From contig DEWH01000003.1 in NCBI GenBank assembly GCA_002363155.1, forward strand, positions 27,727 through 77,330: a DNA stretch of 49,604 nt, given 5' to 3'. The position numbers were made by a program, and so were the translations under genes. This DNA is from Ruminococcaceae bacterium UBA3215. GTDB lineage: Bacteria; Bacillota; Clostridia; Oscillospirales; Ruminococcaceae. Each line of letters begins with the position of its first letter. Position 1 is the first letter of the stretch. Positions 16,712-24,966 of the stretch are shown piece by piece. The notes beneath the pieces were generated by a model. The model was not told the DNA's origin. It did no database searches and worked only from the letters and a program-made list of their open reading frames with translations.

Positions 16712-17206
16712 TTAAAAATAATCAAGCAGTTTTTCGTCAATAACCGCTATCGGCTCTTTTCCCTTGATCTGACTGTAAAACGCCAACTTTGTTATCTCTT
16801 CTTTGTCCTTGACCTGACTATACAGCACATCTGACGATGCTTCTGGCAGAGTGATTCCATAAAGTCCGCCAAACTCTATGCGCTCATTTGGAGAAAAATA
16901 ATCGGGCTTCATCAGGAATTTCATAGCACCAAGATAGCGAATACCGCTTGTATCAATACCAAGCTCTTCTTCAAGTTCTCTGAGTATACACTCCCTTGCG
17001 CTCTCGCCCTTTTCGAGACAACCGCCGAATATCTCATATCTGTTTCGCCACTTATTCCAACCCAATATGTACTCGTCGCCGATCTTAACGACTGCAAGAC
17101 AATGTGTAAGCTCCAGCATTTGAGATAACGTATCCTCTGCAATATTATCGAAAGATAAAAAGATATTGCCGTCATAGTCCTCGCAAATGTATTCTTGCTC
17201 TTTCAT
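16712..17206 (-). CDS. NUDIX hydrolase
   Basis: Hydrolyses a nucleoside diphosphate linked to another group, X; the substrate is not predictable. Of its 164 residues, the Nudix box fits G-x5-E-x7-REUxEExGU well, spanning FGGCLEKGESARE and RELEEELGI at about residues 60-84. The start overlaps the stop of the HIT gene as ATGA, so the two are translationally coupled. It precedes the GNAT gene by 40 bases. Confidence 0.88.
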   Translation of the reverse strand: MKEQEYICEDYDGNIFLSFDNIAEDTLSQMLELTHCLAVVKIGDEYILGWNKWRNRYEIFGGCLEKGESARECILRELEEELGIDTSGIRYLGAMKFLMKPDYFSPNERIEFGGLYGITLPEASSDVLYSQVKDKEEITKLAFYSQIKGKEPIAVIDEKLLDYF

Positions 17207-17667
17207 ATCAGCTTCTCCAATTCGTCAAGCAGCTTGCGCCTCATGTCTTCAAGCTGTTCCTCGCTTGGTCTGTTATCATCGGAATACATCTTCTCCATAG
17301 GATACCACCAGACAGGACCTCTGCCGTTGTTACCATAGTTCTCAATATCTCCGCTCACCCTTGGGAATAAATGCCAGTGCAGGTGTGCATCACCCATTCC
17401 GAGAAGCTCATAGTTTATTTTCTCTGCGCCGAATGCCTTTGACACAGCCTCGGCAACAATCGTCATTTCTTCAAGGAATTTCGTTCGCTCTGCCGGCTCA
17501 AGGTGGAACAGCTCGGTCTTGTCTCCGTGGTGCTTATAGAGAAACAGCGTATAGCCGTGAAAATGCTGATTATCGCCTATCACCACATATCCTGTTTCAA
17601 GCTCCTTGACGAAATAGGGATTTGTTCCGTCCTTTATCATTTTTATTCTGTCGCATATCAGGCACAT
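17203..17667 (-). CDS. HIT-family hydrolase
   Basis: Histidine-triad protein of 154 residues, a family that acts on Ap4A-type dinucleotides or nucleoside phosphoramidates. The triad HLHWHLFPR lies near residues 95-103 and an N-terminal zinc-binding-type MCLICDRI precedes it. The ATG at 17667 is placed 8 bases after GAGGAG; a GTG 9 bases upstream would leave the site too close. It lies between the S41 peptidase (32 bases upstream) and NUDIX (4-base overlap). Confidence 0.88.
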   Translation of the reverse strand: MCLICDRIKMIKDGTNPYFVKELETGYVVIGDNQHFHGYTLFLYKHHGDKTELFHLEPAERTKFLEEMTIVAEAVSKAFGAEKINYELLGMGDAHLHWHLFPRVSGDIENYGNNGRGPVWWYPMEKMYSDDNRPSEEQLEDMRRKLLDELEKLI

Positions 17668-17699
17668 TTTTATCACTCCTCAGAATCGCTGACGCTATT

Positions 17700-19058
17700 T
17701 TACAGTCCGGCTTTTTCCTTCAATATCTCAACAGCTTTCTCCATAGCCGGGTCACGTCCTTCGATATGATCCGCAAGACCGCGTTCCACCCTTATATCGG
17801 GTGAAAATCCCTTATTGTAGATATCCTCAGCGTTCTGCGCGATGCACCGCCTTGTGCAGATACGGAACCAGCCGCCGCTTTCGAGTTTCATCTGTAATGG
17901 CTGACCGGACGAGCCTGCGGTGTTTGTTCCGATAAATACAGCATCGGTGTGTGCCTTCATAACATCAACAAAGTCCTCGGCGGCAGAAAATGTGAACCCG
18001 TTCATCAGTACAGCCACAGGACCGTTCAGCCTTCCCGGCGCTTTGTTTTCCGCCTTGTCTGCCTCCCTCTTATAGAAGATATGCCTGCTCATTTTATATA
18101 TCTTTTTGCTTTCCTCGTCCGCGTATCTTTCAGTAAGTTCGGACGGTGTTATATTTTTCAGATCATCTCTGAACATGCTCCATGCCTTGTAGGTCGGTTC
18201 ATAGATCTGCGTTTCTGCTCCGCAGCTTTCAAAATCCCCGTCTGTAAACATTGCTGCAACAGCGTCCGCATTGTTGCTGTTTCCGCCCGTGTTTCCTCTG
18301 ACATCTATGATAAAAGCCTTTGCCTTACTGAGCTCTTCAAAATGCCCATAGACAGTTTCGGGCATTGAGCCGTCATCAAAGGAAGTGAATTTCATGATCG
18401 CAATGCCGTCATCGGTCATCTCGCATTTATACGAATCCCCGCTTACTATGAGCCACCTGCCGGTTTCATCTGCGGCTGGAGAAGCTGAATGAGCCCATTT
18501 TATTTTTGCGGCATCTTCTCTTGTGAGCGTGATATCAAAATCCATGCCGTCCTTTTCAAAGGTGAATAATGCGCTGCTTCCTGCCCTTCCGTAAATCAGC
18601 TCGTTCATTGCATTCATTCCGCATGCGTCCTCATTGGCGTGCCAGATATAGGGATAGCAGTTCTCGCTTACATACTCCGCAGCATCTTTGCCGTCTATCT
18701 TTTTGAGTATGCTGTAAAGAGGGATCCTGTCCTTAAATTTCTCCGAAACGCAGATGACCGCAATATCTTTTCCAAACCTGAATAAAAATACAGGAAAAGC
18801 CGAAAAATACTGTGCGTCCTGCCACACATACTCCGGGAACGACACATCTGTATGCCCGTCGCAGAGCAGGGCTGCAAACCTCCTCAGTTCGCGGTAATAC
18901 TCATAGGCATCTTTTGCCGCAAGCACCCGCGGGAGTGCTTTTTTATATTCTTCGTCCCAGTCGATATCCACCTTGTCCCAGAACGCGAAATTGTACTCGG
19001 CTTCCTTCCAGAGCTTTGAAAGCTCATATATTTTAAGTTCATCGGGTATCGTGTGCAT
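17700..19058 (-). CDS. S41-family (C-terminal processing-type) peptidase, apparently cytoplasmic
   Basis: A 452-residue serine protease-like protein. The tail-specific protease core is visible: AFIIDVRGNTGGNS near 250-263 and GFTFSAAEDFVDVMK near 350-364, holding the catalytic Ser in FSAAED, then GTNTAGSSGQP. There is no signal peptide and no clear PDZ domain; the N-terminal 200 residues are helical and otherwise unassigned. The ATG at 19058 follows GGAG by 9 bases, preferred over a TTG at 19073. It heads the minus-strand operon driven by the promoter at 19150-19179. Substrate unknown. Confidence 0.82.
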   Translation of the reverse strand: MHTIPDELKIYELSKLWKEAEYNFAFWDKVDIDWDEEYKKALPRVLAAKDAYEYYRELRRFAALLCDGHTDVSFPEYVWQDAQYFSAFPVFLFRFGKDIAVICVSEKFKDRIPLYSILKKIDGKDAAEYVSENCYPYIWHANEDACGMNAMNELIYGRAGSSALFTFEKDGMDFDITLTREDAAKIKWAHSASPAADETGRWLIVSGDSYKCEMTDDGIAIMKFTSFDDGSMPETVYGHFEELSKAKAFIIDVRGNTGGNSNNADAVAAMFTDGDFESCGAETQIYEPTYKAWSMFRDDLKNITPSELTERYADEESKKIYKMSRHIFYKREADKAENKAPGRLNGPVAVLMNGFTFSAAEDFVDVMKAHTDAVFIGTNTAGSSGQPLQMKLESGGWFRICTRRCIAQNAEDIYNKGFSPDIRVERGLADHIEGRDPAMEKAVEILKEKAGL

Positions 19059-19149
19059 TTGTGTGATCTCCAACGTCGAATGTTATATGAATTCACTATA
19101 TCACATATTTCTTGTAATTTCTTGAATATTTGCGTAAAATATCCAATTT

Positions 19150-19179
19150 ATTATATCAAAATTCTGTCTGTAATGTCAA
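19150..19179 (-). promoter_or_regulatory. Promoter of the S41-HIT-NUDIX-GNAT operon
   Basis: Consensus TTGACA (19174-19179) and TATAAT (19150-19155) with an 18-base spacer, minus strand. It predicts a start near 19143 and a leader of about 85 bases. Confidence 0.8.
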
Positions 19180-19244
19180 GATATATTAAAAGAAAAGCCT
19201 TATCCTAAACAAGCATAAACACTCAAAAAACGTGCAGTAAACTG

Positions 19245-19497
19245 CATTGGTTTCGGCGATTACCGTCACCGAGATGATACGGTTGCGATGCTTATTCACC
19301 TGAACATAGAAAGCGTCAGCTGCGAACCAACATTTTTTGCAGTTATCCCGATTTGGGGACAATGCCGAGGATTTTGACGGGAACGAAAAACTGTTCCGGA
19401 AATGGAAGCGACTGTCCGATAAATACTACATCGACGAGCGCGATCTGATGTACCGGATAAGCTACAAAGATGTTTCGATAACATAATAACATCCGGT
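19245..19497 (+). pseudogene. Decayed coding remnant upstream of the glycine-zipper gene
   Basis: Within a 424-base gap, short coding-like stretches alternate between frames: GFGDYRHRDDTVAML and NIESVSCEPTFF in one, then NAEDFDGNEKLFRKWKRL and YYIDERDLMYRISYKD in another. Each is broken by stops or frame changes. The frame of the downstream gene can be read back to about DNIITSGV before the signal becomes poor. I take this as the eroded 5' part of one or two genes. No family is recognised. Bases 19180-19244 show nothing else. Confidence 0.4.
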
Positions 19498-20061
19498 GTG
19501 ACTGTAATTGTTCTTTCGACATTTGATATTGTCGATATATTCCGCGGAAGAATATCCGGAGCCCAGCTGTTTAAGAACATAACCAATACTACTGCTTCGG
19601 TTGCGGGCGGAGCGGCTGGTTGGGTAGGAGGGGCAGCACTCGGCAGTGCTATTCTTCCGGGAGTCGGTACTGTAATAGGCGGTATAGCAGGATCATTTGC
19701 AGCCGGAGGACTTGCAGGAAAAGCCAGCAATACTCTCCTTGACAACTTTGTCAAGGATGATGCAGACACTCTTGTGAAGATATTTGAAGAACGCTTTTCC
19801 ACTTTGGCACAAGACTATTTGCTTTCAAGAAAGGAAGCAGAAAAAGTTGCCGATCGACTGAAAGATAAGCTGGATGGTAATACACTCAAGGAGATGTACG
19901 CTTCTGAAGATAAAACTCAGTTTGCCGATACTATTTTGGCAGATATTATTGAACAACAGGTTTCCAAGCGCAAACCCATACATCTTCCGTCTGACGAGAT
20001 TATAGTAAAAGAACTTCGTGAGATACTTGAAAACATAGCTGATTGTGAAGATGCATCATAG
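19498..20061 (+). CDS. Glycine-zipper protein, probably a C-terminal gene fragment
   Basis: A 187-residue reading frame from a GTG with no ribosome site before it. The first half has a hydrophobic strand, then a Gly/Ala-rich glycine-zipper (GGAAGWVGGAALGSAI, then GVGTVIGGIAGS) typical of membrane-inserting helices. The second half is a charged helical region ending IADCEDAS. The abrupt start inside a hydrophobic stretch and eroded coding sequence upstream indicate a 5'-truncated gene. The family is not named with confidence. A hairpin terminator follows 13 bases after the stop. Confidence 0.5.
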   Translation: MTVIVLSTFDIVDIFRGRISGAQLFKNITNTTASVAGGAAGWVGGAALGSAILPGVGTVIGGIAGSFAAGGLAGKASNTLLDNFVKDDADTLVKIFEERFSTLAQDYLLSRKEAEKVADRLKDKLDGNTLKEMYASEDKTQFADTILADIIEQQVSKRKPIHLPSDEIIVKELREILENIADCEDAS

Positions 20062-20074
20062 AAAATAGACAAAA

Positions 20075-20116
20075 CCGACTGCATACTGTACTGATATGCA
20101 GTCGGTAGTTTGTTAT
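20075..20116 (+). terminator. Probable intrinsic terminator
   Basis: Perfect 11-bp stem CCGACTGCATA / TATGCAGTCGG with a 9-base loop, followed by TAGTTTGTTATT. The T-tract is imperfect. It also lies at the 3' end of the opposing DUF6809 relic. Confidence 0.65.
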
Positions 20117-20359
20117 TCGATTGTCATTACATTAAGCATTATCAATGCTCCGAGCTTGAAACCTTCCTCAAAATCCTGCAAACCCTCGCATGCTGCTGTA
20201 ATGTGTATCGCGTCAGCGTAGTTTCCGAGAAGATCCTTGCAGTCGGGGTACTTTGCGAGAATTTCTTCTTCTGACTTTCAGGTAGCGCTCCGTGGTGGGG
20301 GTTGGCTGTGAGCATGGGCTTATCTCGCCGTAGTAGAGCTTTTCAAGTATTGATGTCAT
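20113..20359 (-). pseudogene. Frameshifted DUF6809-family small gene
   Basis: ATG at 20359 with a GGAGG site 8 bases away begins MTSILEKLYYGEISPCSQPT, then TERYLK, which matches the N-terminus of DUF6809 proteins (about 80-90 residues, common in Clostridia, function unknown). The frame then runs out of phase. In a neighbouring frame the family continues as SEEEILAKYPDCKDLLGNYA and EDFxxGF-like FEEGFKLGALIML, ending at a TAA at 20113. One frameshift, possibly with a small deletion, near 20280 joins the two halves. Confidence 0.75.
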
Positions 20360-20446
20360 TTTAGTTTTCCTCCGTTATCATAGTGTTACAAACCCATGTT
20401 GCCGCAACTTGTCTGTTGATAGCGTTCAGGAAAACTTCTTAACGGT

Positions 20447-20472
20447 GCAGCCCCCCCTCTCTCAAATCTCTC
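20447..20472 (-). repeat. Family 1 repeat, partial copy
   Basis: On the minus strand GAGAGATTTGAGAGAGGGGG followed by GGCTGC: two TTGAGAGA-type units joined to a G-run, without the second hairpin. It lies just upstream of the citrate synthase promoter. Confidence 0.5.
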
Positions 20473-20489
20473 GTAAAACTCGAAAAGGG

Positions 20490-20518
20490 TTGCAATTCGG
20501 CGCGGAATATGGTATAAT
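20490..20518 (+). promoter_or_regulatory. Promoter of citrate synthase
   Basis: TTGCAA (20490-20495), 17 bases, TATAAT (20513-20518). The predicted start near 20525 leaves a leader of about 54 bases ending in a strong AAGGAGG site. Confidence 0.8.
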
Positions 20519-20578
20519 ATTAAAGTATATTGACAATTGGGTCATTCAAGTACACGAAACAGTATAAGGAGGTAAGAT

Positions 20579-21946
20579 ATGGCTTCGCATTACCCATTTT
20601 CAAAAGTTACCCCGCAGATCGAAGAGCTCGCCGCTCTCTGCACGGGCAACGGCAATATCTCCCCCGAACTTTACCTTGAACACAATGTTTACTGCGGACT
20701 GCGCGATCTTGATGGCAAGGGCGTTCTCACGGGGCTGACAGAGATTTCCGAAATAGTATCAAAGAAAGTGACAGACGGAAAGCTCGTTCCGTGCGAGGGA
20801 GAACTCTACTACCGCGGCATAAATGTTGACGATCTGATACGGGGATTTGTGAATGATGACAGATTCGGCTTCGAGGAGATCACATATCTCCTGCTTTTCG
20901 GTAACCTGCCGAATGCAGACCAGCTCGCCGAATTCACTAATATGCTCGGCTCTTTCAGAAGACTCCCCTCTTCCTTCGTGCGGGATATCGTGCTTAAATC
21001 CCCGAGCAATGACCTTATGAACACAATTTCCAAATGCGTGCTCTCGCTGTATGCTTATGATGACTTCCCGAACGACACCAGCGTTCCGAACGTGCTGCGC
21101 CAGTCACTTGAACTGATTGCGCTGTTCCCCCTGCTTATGGTTTACAGCTACAACGCTAAGCGCTACTATATCGACGGCGACGGACTTATAATCCACCGCC
21201 CCAAAAAGAACCTCTCCGCTGCGGAGAACATTCTCTATATGCTGCGCGACGACTGCAAATATACAAAGCTTGAAGCCAAAGTCCTCGACGTGGCGCTGGT
21301 GCTCCATGCCGAGCACGGCGGCGGAAACAACTCCACATTCACCACCCATGTCGTTACCTCTTCCGGCACCGACACATACTCCGCTGTCACAGCCGCGCTC
21401 TGCTCTCTGAAAGGTCCGAAGCACGGCGGCGCGAATCTGAAAGTAATGGGTATGTTCGATGAGCTGAAACGCGAAGTCAGGGACTGGAACGACGACGACG
21501 AGATCACCGCCTACCTCGATAAGCTTCTCGAGAAACAGGCTTTCGACAAAAGCGGTCTTATCTACGGTATGGGTCACGCGGTATATTCAATATCCGACCC
21601 GAGAGCGCAGATATTCAAGAAATATGTCGAAAAGCTGGCTGCCGAAAAACAGATGGAGAAAGAGTATGAGCTCTACTCCTCCGTTGAAAGGCTTGCCGCA
21701 GAACTCATATCCCGAAAGCGCCGCATATACAAGGGCGTAAGCGCAAACATCGACTTTTACAGCGGATTCTGCTACTCTATGCTCGGATTGCCGCTCGAGC
21801 TTTATACCCCGCTCTTTGCGGCGGCAAGAATATCCGGCTGGTCGGCTCACCGCATAGAAGAACTTGTGAACGGAAAGAAGATAATCCGTCCCGCGTATCT
21901 TAACGTGCAGCCGAGAACGGAATACAAACCCTTGTCGGAAAGATAA
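20579..21946 (+). CDS. gltA: Citrate synthase
   Basis: Condenses acetyl-CoA and oxaloacetate to citrate, giving the carbon skeleton for glutamate in anaerobes. It has 455 residues, close to other clostridial enzymes. The catalytic residues are seen in HAEHGGGNNS (near 243), GPKHGGAN (near 279) and NIDFYSG (near 391); GELYYRGINVDDL is the family's N-terminal block. The ATG follows AAGGAGG by 6 bases. It has its own promoter and may be co-transcribed with the kinase that follows 34 bases later. Confidence 0.94.
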   Translation: MASHYPFSKVTPQIEELAALCTGNGNISPELYLEHNVYCGLRDLDGKGVLTGLTEISEIVSKKVTDGKLVPCEGELYYRGINVDDLIRGFVNDDRFGFEEITYLLLFGNLPNADQLAEFTNMLGSFRRLPSSFVRDIVLKSPSNDLMNTISKCVLSLYAYDDFPNDTSVPNVLRQSLELIALFPLLMVYSYNAKRYYIDGDGLIIHRPKKNLSAAENILYMLRDDCKYTKLEAKVLDVALVLHAEHGGGNNSTFTTHVVTSSGTDTYSAVTAALCSLKGPKHGGANLKVMGMFDELKREVRDWNDDDEITAYLDKLLEKQAFDKSGLIYGMGHAVYSISDPRAQIFKKYVEKLAAEKQMEKEYELYSSVERLAAELISRKRRIYKGVSANIDFYSGFCYSMLGLPLELYTPLFAAARISGWSAHRIEELVNGKKIIRPAYLNVQPRTEYKPLSER

Positions 21947-21980
21947 AACAGGTAAAAAATAAAATGAGAGGAGGGAGAAA

Positions 21981-22880
21981 ATGGAGCTTGAAGCAAAGCT
22001 TTCGGACATCGAGGACAGCAGGAACTGGATCGAGATAGAACCGATAGATATCGGGCTTTCCGGCGAGAACAAGTACCATATAACACGCTGCAACGGCGTA
22101 GAGCTTATCCTGCGCACGTCCGGCATCGAAAACTACAAGCGCCACTGCGAAAGCGCAAAGTTCTCGCAGTACATTCATGACAGTCTCGGACTGAATATGA
22201 ATCTCCCTATCGAGGTTGCCGCATGCGGCGGCGATACTCTTGCATACACGCTCTACACATGGGTGGAAGGTGAGGACGCAGATACAAAGATACGGAATCT
22301 CCACACCCCGGAACAGGCTCGCTTCGGAGAAAAGGCAGGCGCACTTCTCCGCCGCATACACGAGGTCAAAGCCCCGGACGATATCCTGCCGTGGGACGAA
22401 TACTACCAGAAGCATCTTGACGAACTGCTCGGCAAATTCCGCATCATAGGCGTTAATTTCAAAGGACGCCGTGAAACGCTGGATTTCATCGAGCGCAACA
22501 GGCATCTTGTAAAGGACAGACCACAGACAGCCCTGCACGGAGATTTCCGTTCCGGAAACCTGGTTATCGGAAACGACGGCGAATATGGGATAATCGACTT
22601 CGGGCGCTGGTGCTGGGGAGACCCGTATATGGATTTCCAGTGCGTGAGCCGTTCCTGCACAACACCCTTTGCGCGAGGTCAGATAAACGGCTACTTCGGC
22701 GGCGATATACCCGGCGACTTCTTCTCGCTTGCAGGTCTTTACACAGCAGCAGATACGATACGGCGTATATGTGAGGCTTACCGGTACGGCAGGGACGCGC
22801 TCGAACAGGCGATATCCGCCGCTGAAAAGACCGTCCGCGAGTATAACGGATTTGAGGGAATGATACCGTCATGGTACTGA
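21981..22880 (+). CDS. Aminoglycoside phosphotransferase (APH)-fold kinase
   Basis: A 299-residue small-molecule kinase of the APH/choline kinase superfamily. The catalytic loop ALHGDFRSGNL (near 185-194, Asp and Asn catalytic) and IIDFGRWCWGDP (near 203) are clear, as is the hinge YTWVEGEDADT. Its substrate is unknown; nothing here supports antibiotic resistance, and related Firmicute proteins act on sugars, amino acids or choline-like compounds. GGAGGGAG lies 6 bases before the ATG. The lipoprotein gene follows after 16 bases. Confidence 0.82.
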   Translation: MELEAKLSDIEDSRNWIEIEPIDIGLSGENKYHITRCNGVELILRTSGIENYKRHCESAKFSQYIHDSLGLNMNLPIEVAACGGDTLAYTLYTWVEGEDADTKIRNLHTPEQARFGEKAGALLRRIHEVKAPDDILPWDEYYQKHLDELLGKFRIIGVNFKGRRETLDFIERNRHLVKDRPQTALHGDFRSGNLVIGNDGEYGIIDFGRWCWGDPYMDFQCVSRSCTTPFARGQINGYFGGDIPGDFFSLAGLYTAADTIRRICEAYRYGRDALEQAISAAEKTVREYNGFEGMIPSWY

Positions 22881-22896
22881 CCCGGAGGAAGAAGAA

Positions 22897-23730
22897 ATGA
22901 AACACAGGAAAATTGCCGCTTCCGCACTTGCCGCGGTAATGCTGATCGGCGGGTGCTCTTCGGAAAATACGGTCGGCGCGGAAGAATACAGCAAGCTGGT
23001 CGAGGAAAACGAATCGCTCTCTCAGCATTATCAGGATCTTCTCGCGGACTACGGTGAGCTTGAAGGCGAAAACAACAGAGAATCGGAGTACATAAGGACT
23101 ATCACAGCAGAGAACGATCTGCTTCGTGACAGGATAACCTCGCTTGAGGAAAAGCTTGCCGGGTATGAGGAAAGCGTTACGGAATATGCTCCGGTAACTA
23201 TTCACAAGAGCAGCTTTACTCTGGAGTATCTCGGGGACGAAACGGGCAGTGACGGGGAACGGATAATAGTGCTGCGCTGTCAGGCTATTCCGGACGTTCC
23301 GTATATAATGATAGATACAAAAAATTCGGAGCTGCACAGCGGGTTCTATGTGGTGGAAAGGCTGCTTGAGTTTGCAAACGAGAGCATAGATGAAAACGGA
23401 TATCTGTATCTTCTTAACAGCGAATCCACCGTAAACGATATGTACGGCGGTATCGAGCCCGCGTTTGCTTACGAAAAGTATATAAAGCTGCGTCTGAAAG
23501 ATCCCTACACTGAAACGGCAGTGCCGTACAGCGAAGAAGACTATTCCTCCGAGGGCGAATATACCTTTGTCGGGGATATCTCGGTAAGAGACGTATATAC
23601 CGATCGGGAAGGCAATATCCAGGACAATATCTACACTCCGGACTATACGCTCTCCGTACTGAGTGCGGCGGAGCTTATGAGATTTGAAGAGGATAAATAC
23701 GATTATAATACTATATCTCTGAGGAGATAA
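22897..23730 (+). CDS. Predicted lipoprotein with N-terminal coiled coil
   Basis: A 277-residue exported protein with a basic n-region, a hydrophobic core and the lipobox LIGGC, giving lipidation at Cys20. Residues about 28-90 form a Glu-rich coiled coil (LVEENESL, LEGENN, LLRDRITSLEEKLAGYE). The rest is a mixed beta-rich domain with many Tyr and acidic residues. No family is recognised. It sits between an APH-fold kinase and shikimate kinase, 6 bases before the latter. Confidence 0.7.
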   Translation: MKHRKIAASALAAVMLIGGCSSENTVGAEEYSKLVEENESLSQHYQDLLADYGELEGENNRESEYIRTITAENDLLRDRITSLEEKLAGYEESVTEYAPVTIHKSSFTLEYLGDETGSDGERIIVLRCQAIPDVPYIMIDTKNSELHSGFYVVERLLEFANESIDENGYLYLLNSESTVNDMYGGIEPAFAYEKYIKLRLKDPYTETAVPYSEEDYSSEGEYTFVGDISVRDVYTDREGNIQDNIYTPDYTLSVLSAAELMRFEEDKYDYNTISLRR

Positions 23731-23736
23731 CGAAAC

Positions 23737-24246
23737 GTGAAGAATATCATACTTACGGGAATGCCCGGCTGCGGAAAAAGCACAGTCGGCGTAGTTCTCG
23801 CCAAAACGCTCGGTATGCAGTTCGTTGATACCGATTTAATAATACAGCGCCAGAATCACGACGTACTGTGGCATCTGATAGACAGGTACGGAATCAAACG
23901 GTTTGAGGAAATGGAGGAGGAAGCGCTACTGTCCGTGACCGAGACCGAAGATACCGTGATAGCTACCGGCGGCAGCGCCGTTTTCTGCGAACGGGGAATG
24001 AAGTTCTTAAAGCAGACCGGCATCTGCGTATATCTCGAAGTACCGTGTGACGAGCTGAAAAGGCGGCTTAACAACATAAAGACCCGCGGAATTGCGGCGG
24101 CAAAGGGCATGACGATTGAAGATATATTTGCGGAGAGAAGTCCGTATTATGAGAAGTATGCCGATCTCCGGATAGACTGCCTTGACCGGAATATTGAGGA
24201 GATAACGGAGATAATAGCTTCCGGAGCGGGTGACCTTAATGGATAA
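23737..24246 (+). CDS. aroK: Shikimate kinase-like protein
   Basis: Phosphorylates shikimate in the pathway to chorismate; 169 residues. The P-loop GMPGCGKST is at 8-16, the substrate Asp in FVDTDLIIQ near 31, FEEMEEEAL replaces the common FRxxE block, and ATGGSAVF near 76 is the GGG-like substrate motif. The lid RGIAAAKGMT lacks the classic RPLL motif, so it could act on a related compound. The GTG start at 23737 is the first codon of the domain. Its 3' end overlaps the VTC gene by 8 bases. Confidence 0.78.
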   Translation: MKNIILTGMPGCGKSTVGVVLAKTLGMQFVDTDLIIQRQNHDVLWHLIDRYGIKRFEEMEEEALLSVTETEDTVIATGGSAVFCERGMKFLKQTGICVYLEVPCDELKRRLNNIKTRGIAAAKGMTIEDIFAERSPYYEKYADLRIDCLDRNIEEITEIIASGAGDLNG

Positions 24247-24940
24247 GATAAGATACCGGCACGAGATAAAGTACCGCATAAACGGCGGGACATACCACAT
24301 ACTCCGTCAGCGTCTGAAGTCGGTAATGCAGCCGGACGGGCATGCAAAAAACGGAATGTACCGCGTTACAAGCCTTTATTTCGATGACATTTACGGCACG
24401 GCGTACAATGACAAGGTGAACGGTACGCTTAACCGGAAGAAATACCGCATTCGCGCCTATGATCTTTCGCCGGACGTGATACATCTTGAAGAGAAGATAA
24501 AGAACGACAATGTCGGCTACAAAAAGAGCACAGCGATCACAGCTGAGCAGTACAGAAGCCTGCTTTCGGGAGACTACGGCTTTCTTGCGGACGAAAAGTA
24601 CGCCGACACTTCCGGCGGTGATATGTTCGCTTCTCATTCCGCTGCCCGGCTCTCACCGGCAGTGATAGTGGATTATATCCGCGAGCCGTATATATGCAGG
24701 GCAGGCAATGTGCGCATAACGTTTGATATGAAGATATCCGCCTGCGTGAACGGGTTCGATATTTTCAGCCCGGACAACATTTACGAGTCGGTCATGGAAA
24801 ACAACGACATAGTGCTTGAAGTGAAGTACGACAGCTATATCCCGGATTATATACTTCAGATGCTTACCGGGATATCCGCGGCGCAGGAGTCCGTCTCGAA
24901 ATATATAATGTGCAGTGACCGTCTGCACGCGAAATACTGA
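24239..24940 (+). CDS. VTC-domain protein (CYTH-like polyphosphate polymerase domain)
   Basis: A 233-residue protein of the VTC domain family (PF09359). Eukaryotic VTC4 makes polyphosphate from ATP within a tunnel lined by basic residues; the bacterial proteins are less studied. The matching basic and acidic strands are visible in order: YRHEIKYRI, YRVTSLYFDD, KKYRIRAY, HLEEKIKN, VDYIREPY and VLEVKYDSYIPD, ending in the helix SAAQESVSKY. The ATG at 24239 is preferred to an upstream GTG. It is followed by a DUF4956 membrane protein, a frequent bacterial partner. Confidence 0.85.
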   Translation: MDKIRYRHEIKYRINGGTYHILRQRLKSVMQPDGHAKNGMYRVTSLYFDDIYGTAYNDKVNGTLNRKKYRIRAYDLSPDVIHLEEKIKNDNVGYKKSTAITAEQYRSLLSGDYGFLADEKYADTSGGDMFASHSAARLSPAVIVDYIREPYICRAGNVRITFDMKISACVNGFDIFSPDNIYESVMENNDIVLEVKYDSYIPDYILQMLTGISAAQESVSKYIMCSDRLHAKY

Positions 24941-24966
24941 TATCATTCTCAACGGAGGATAAAATA

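Noticed and set aside
21981..22880. Aminoglycoside resistance gene
   Set aside because: The APH fold is clear, but the operon is metabolic and the sequence matches no resistance subtype I recognise. Only the general kinase fold is claimed.
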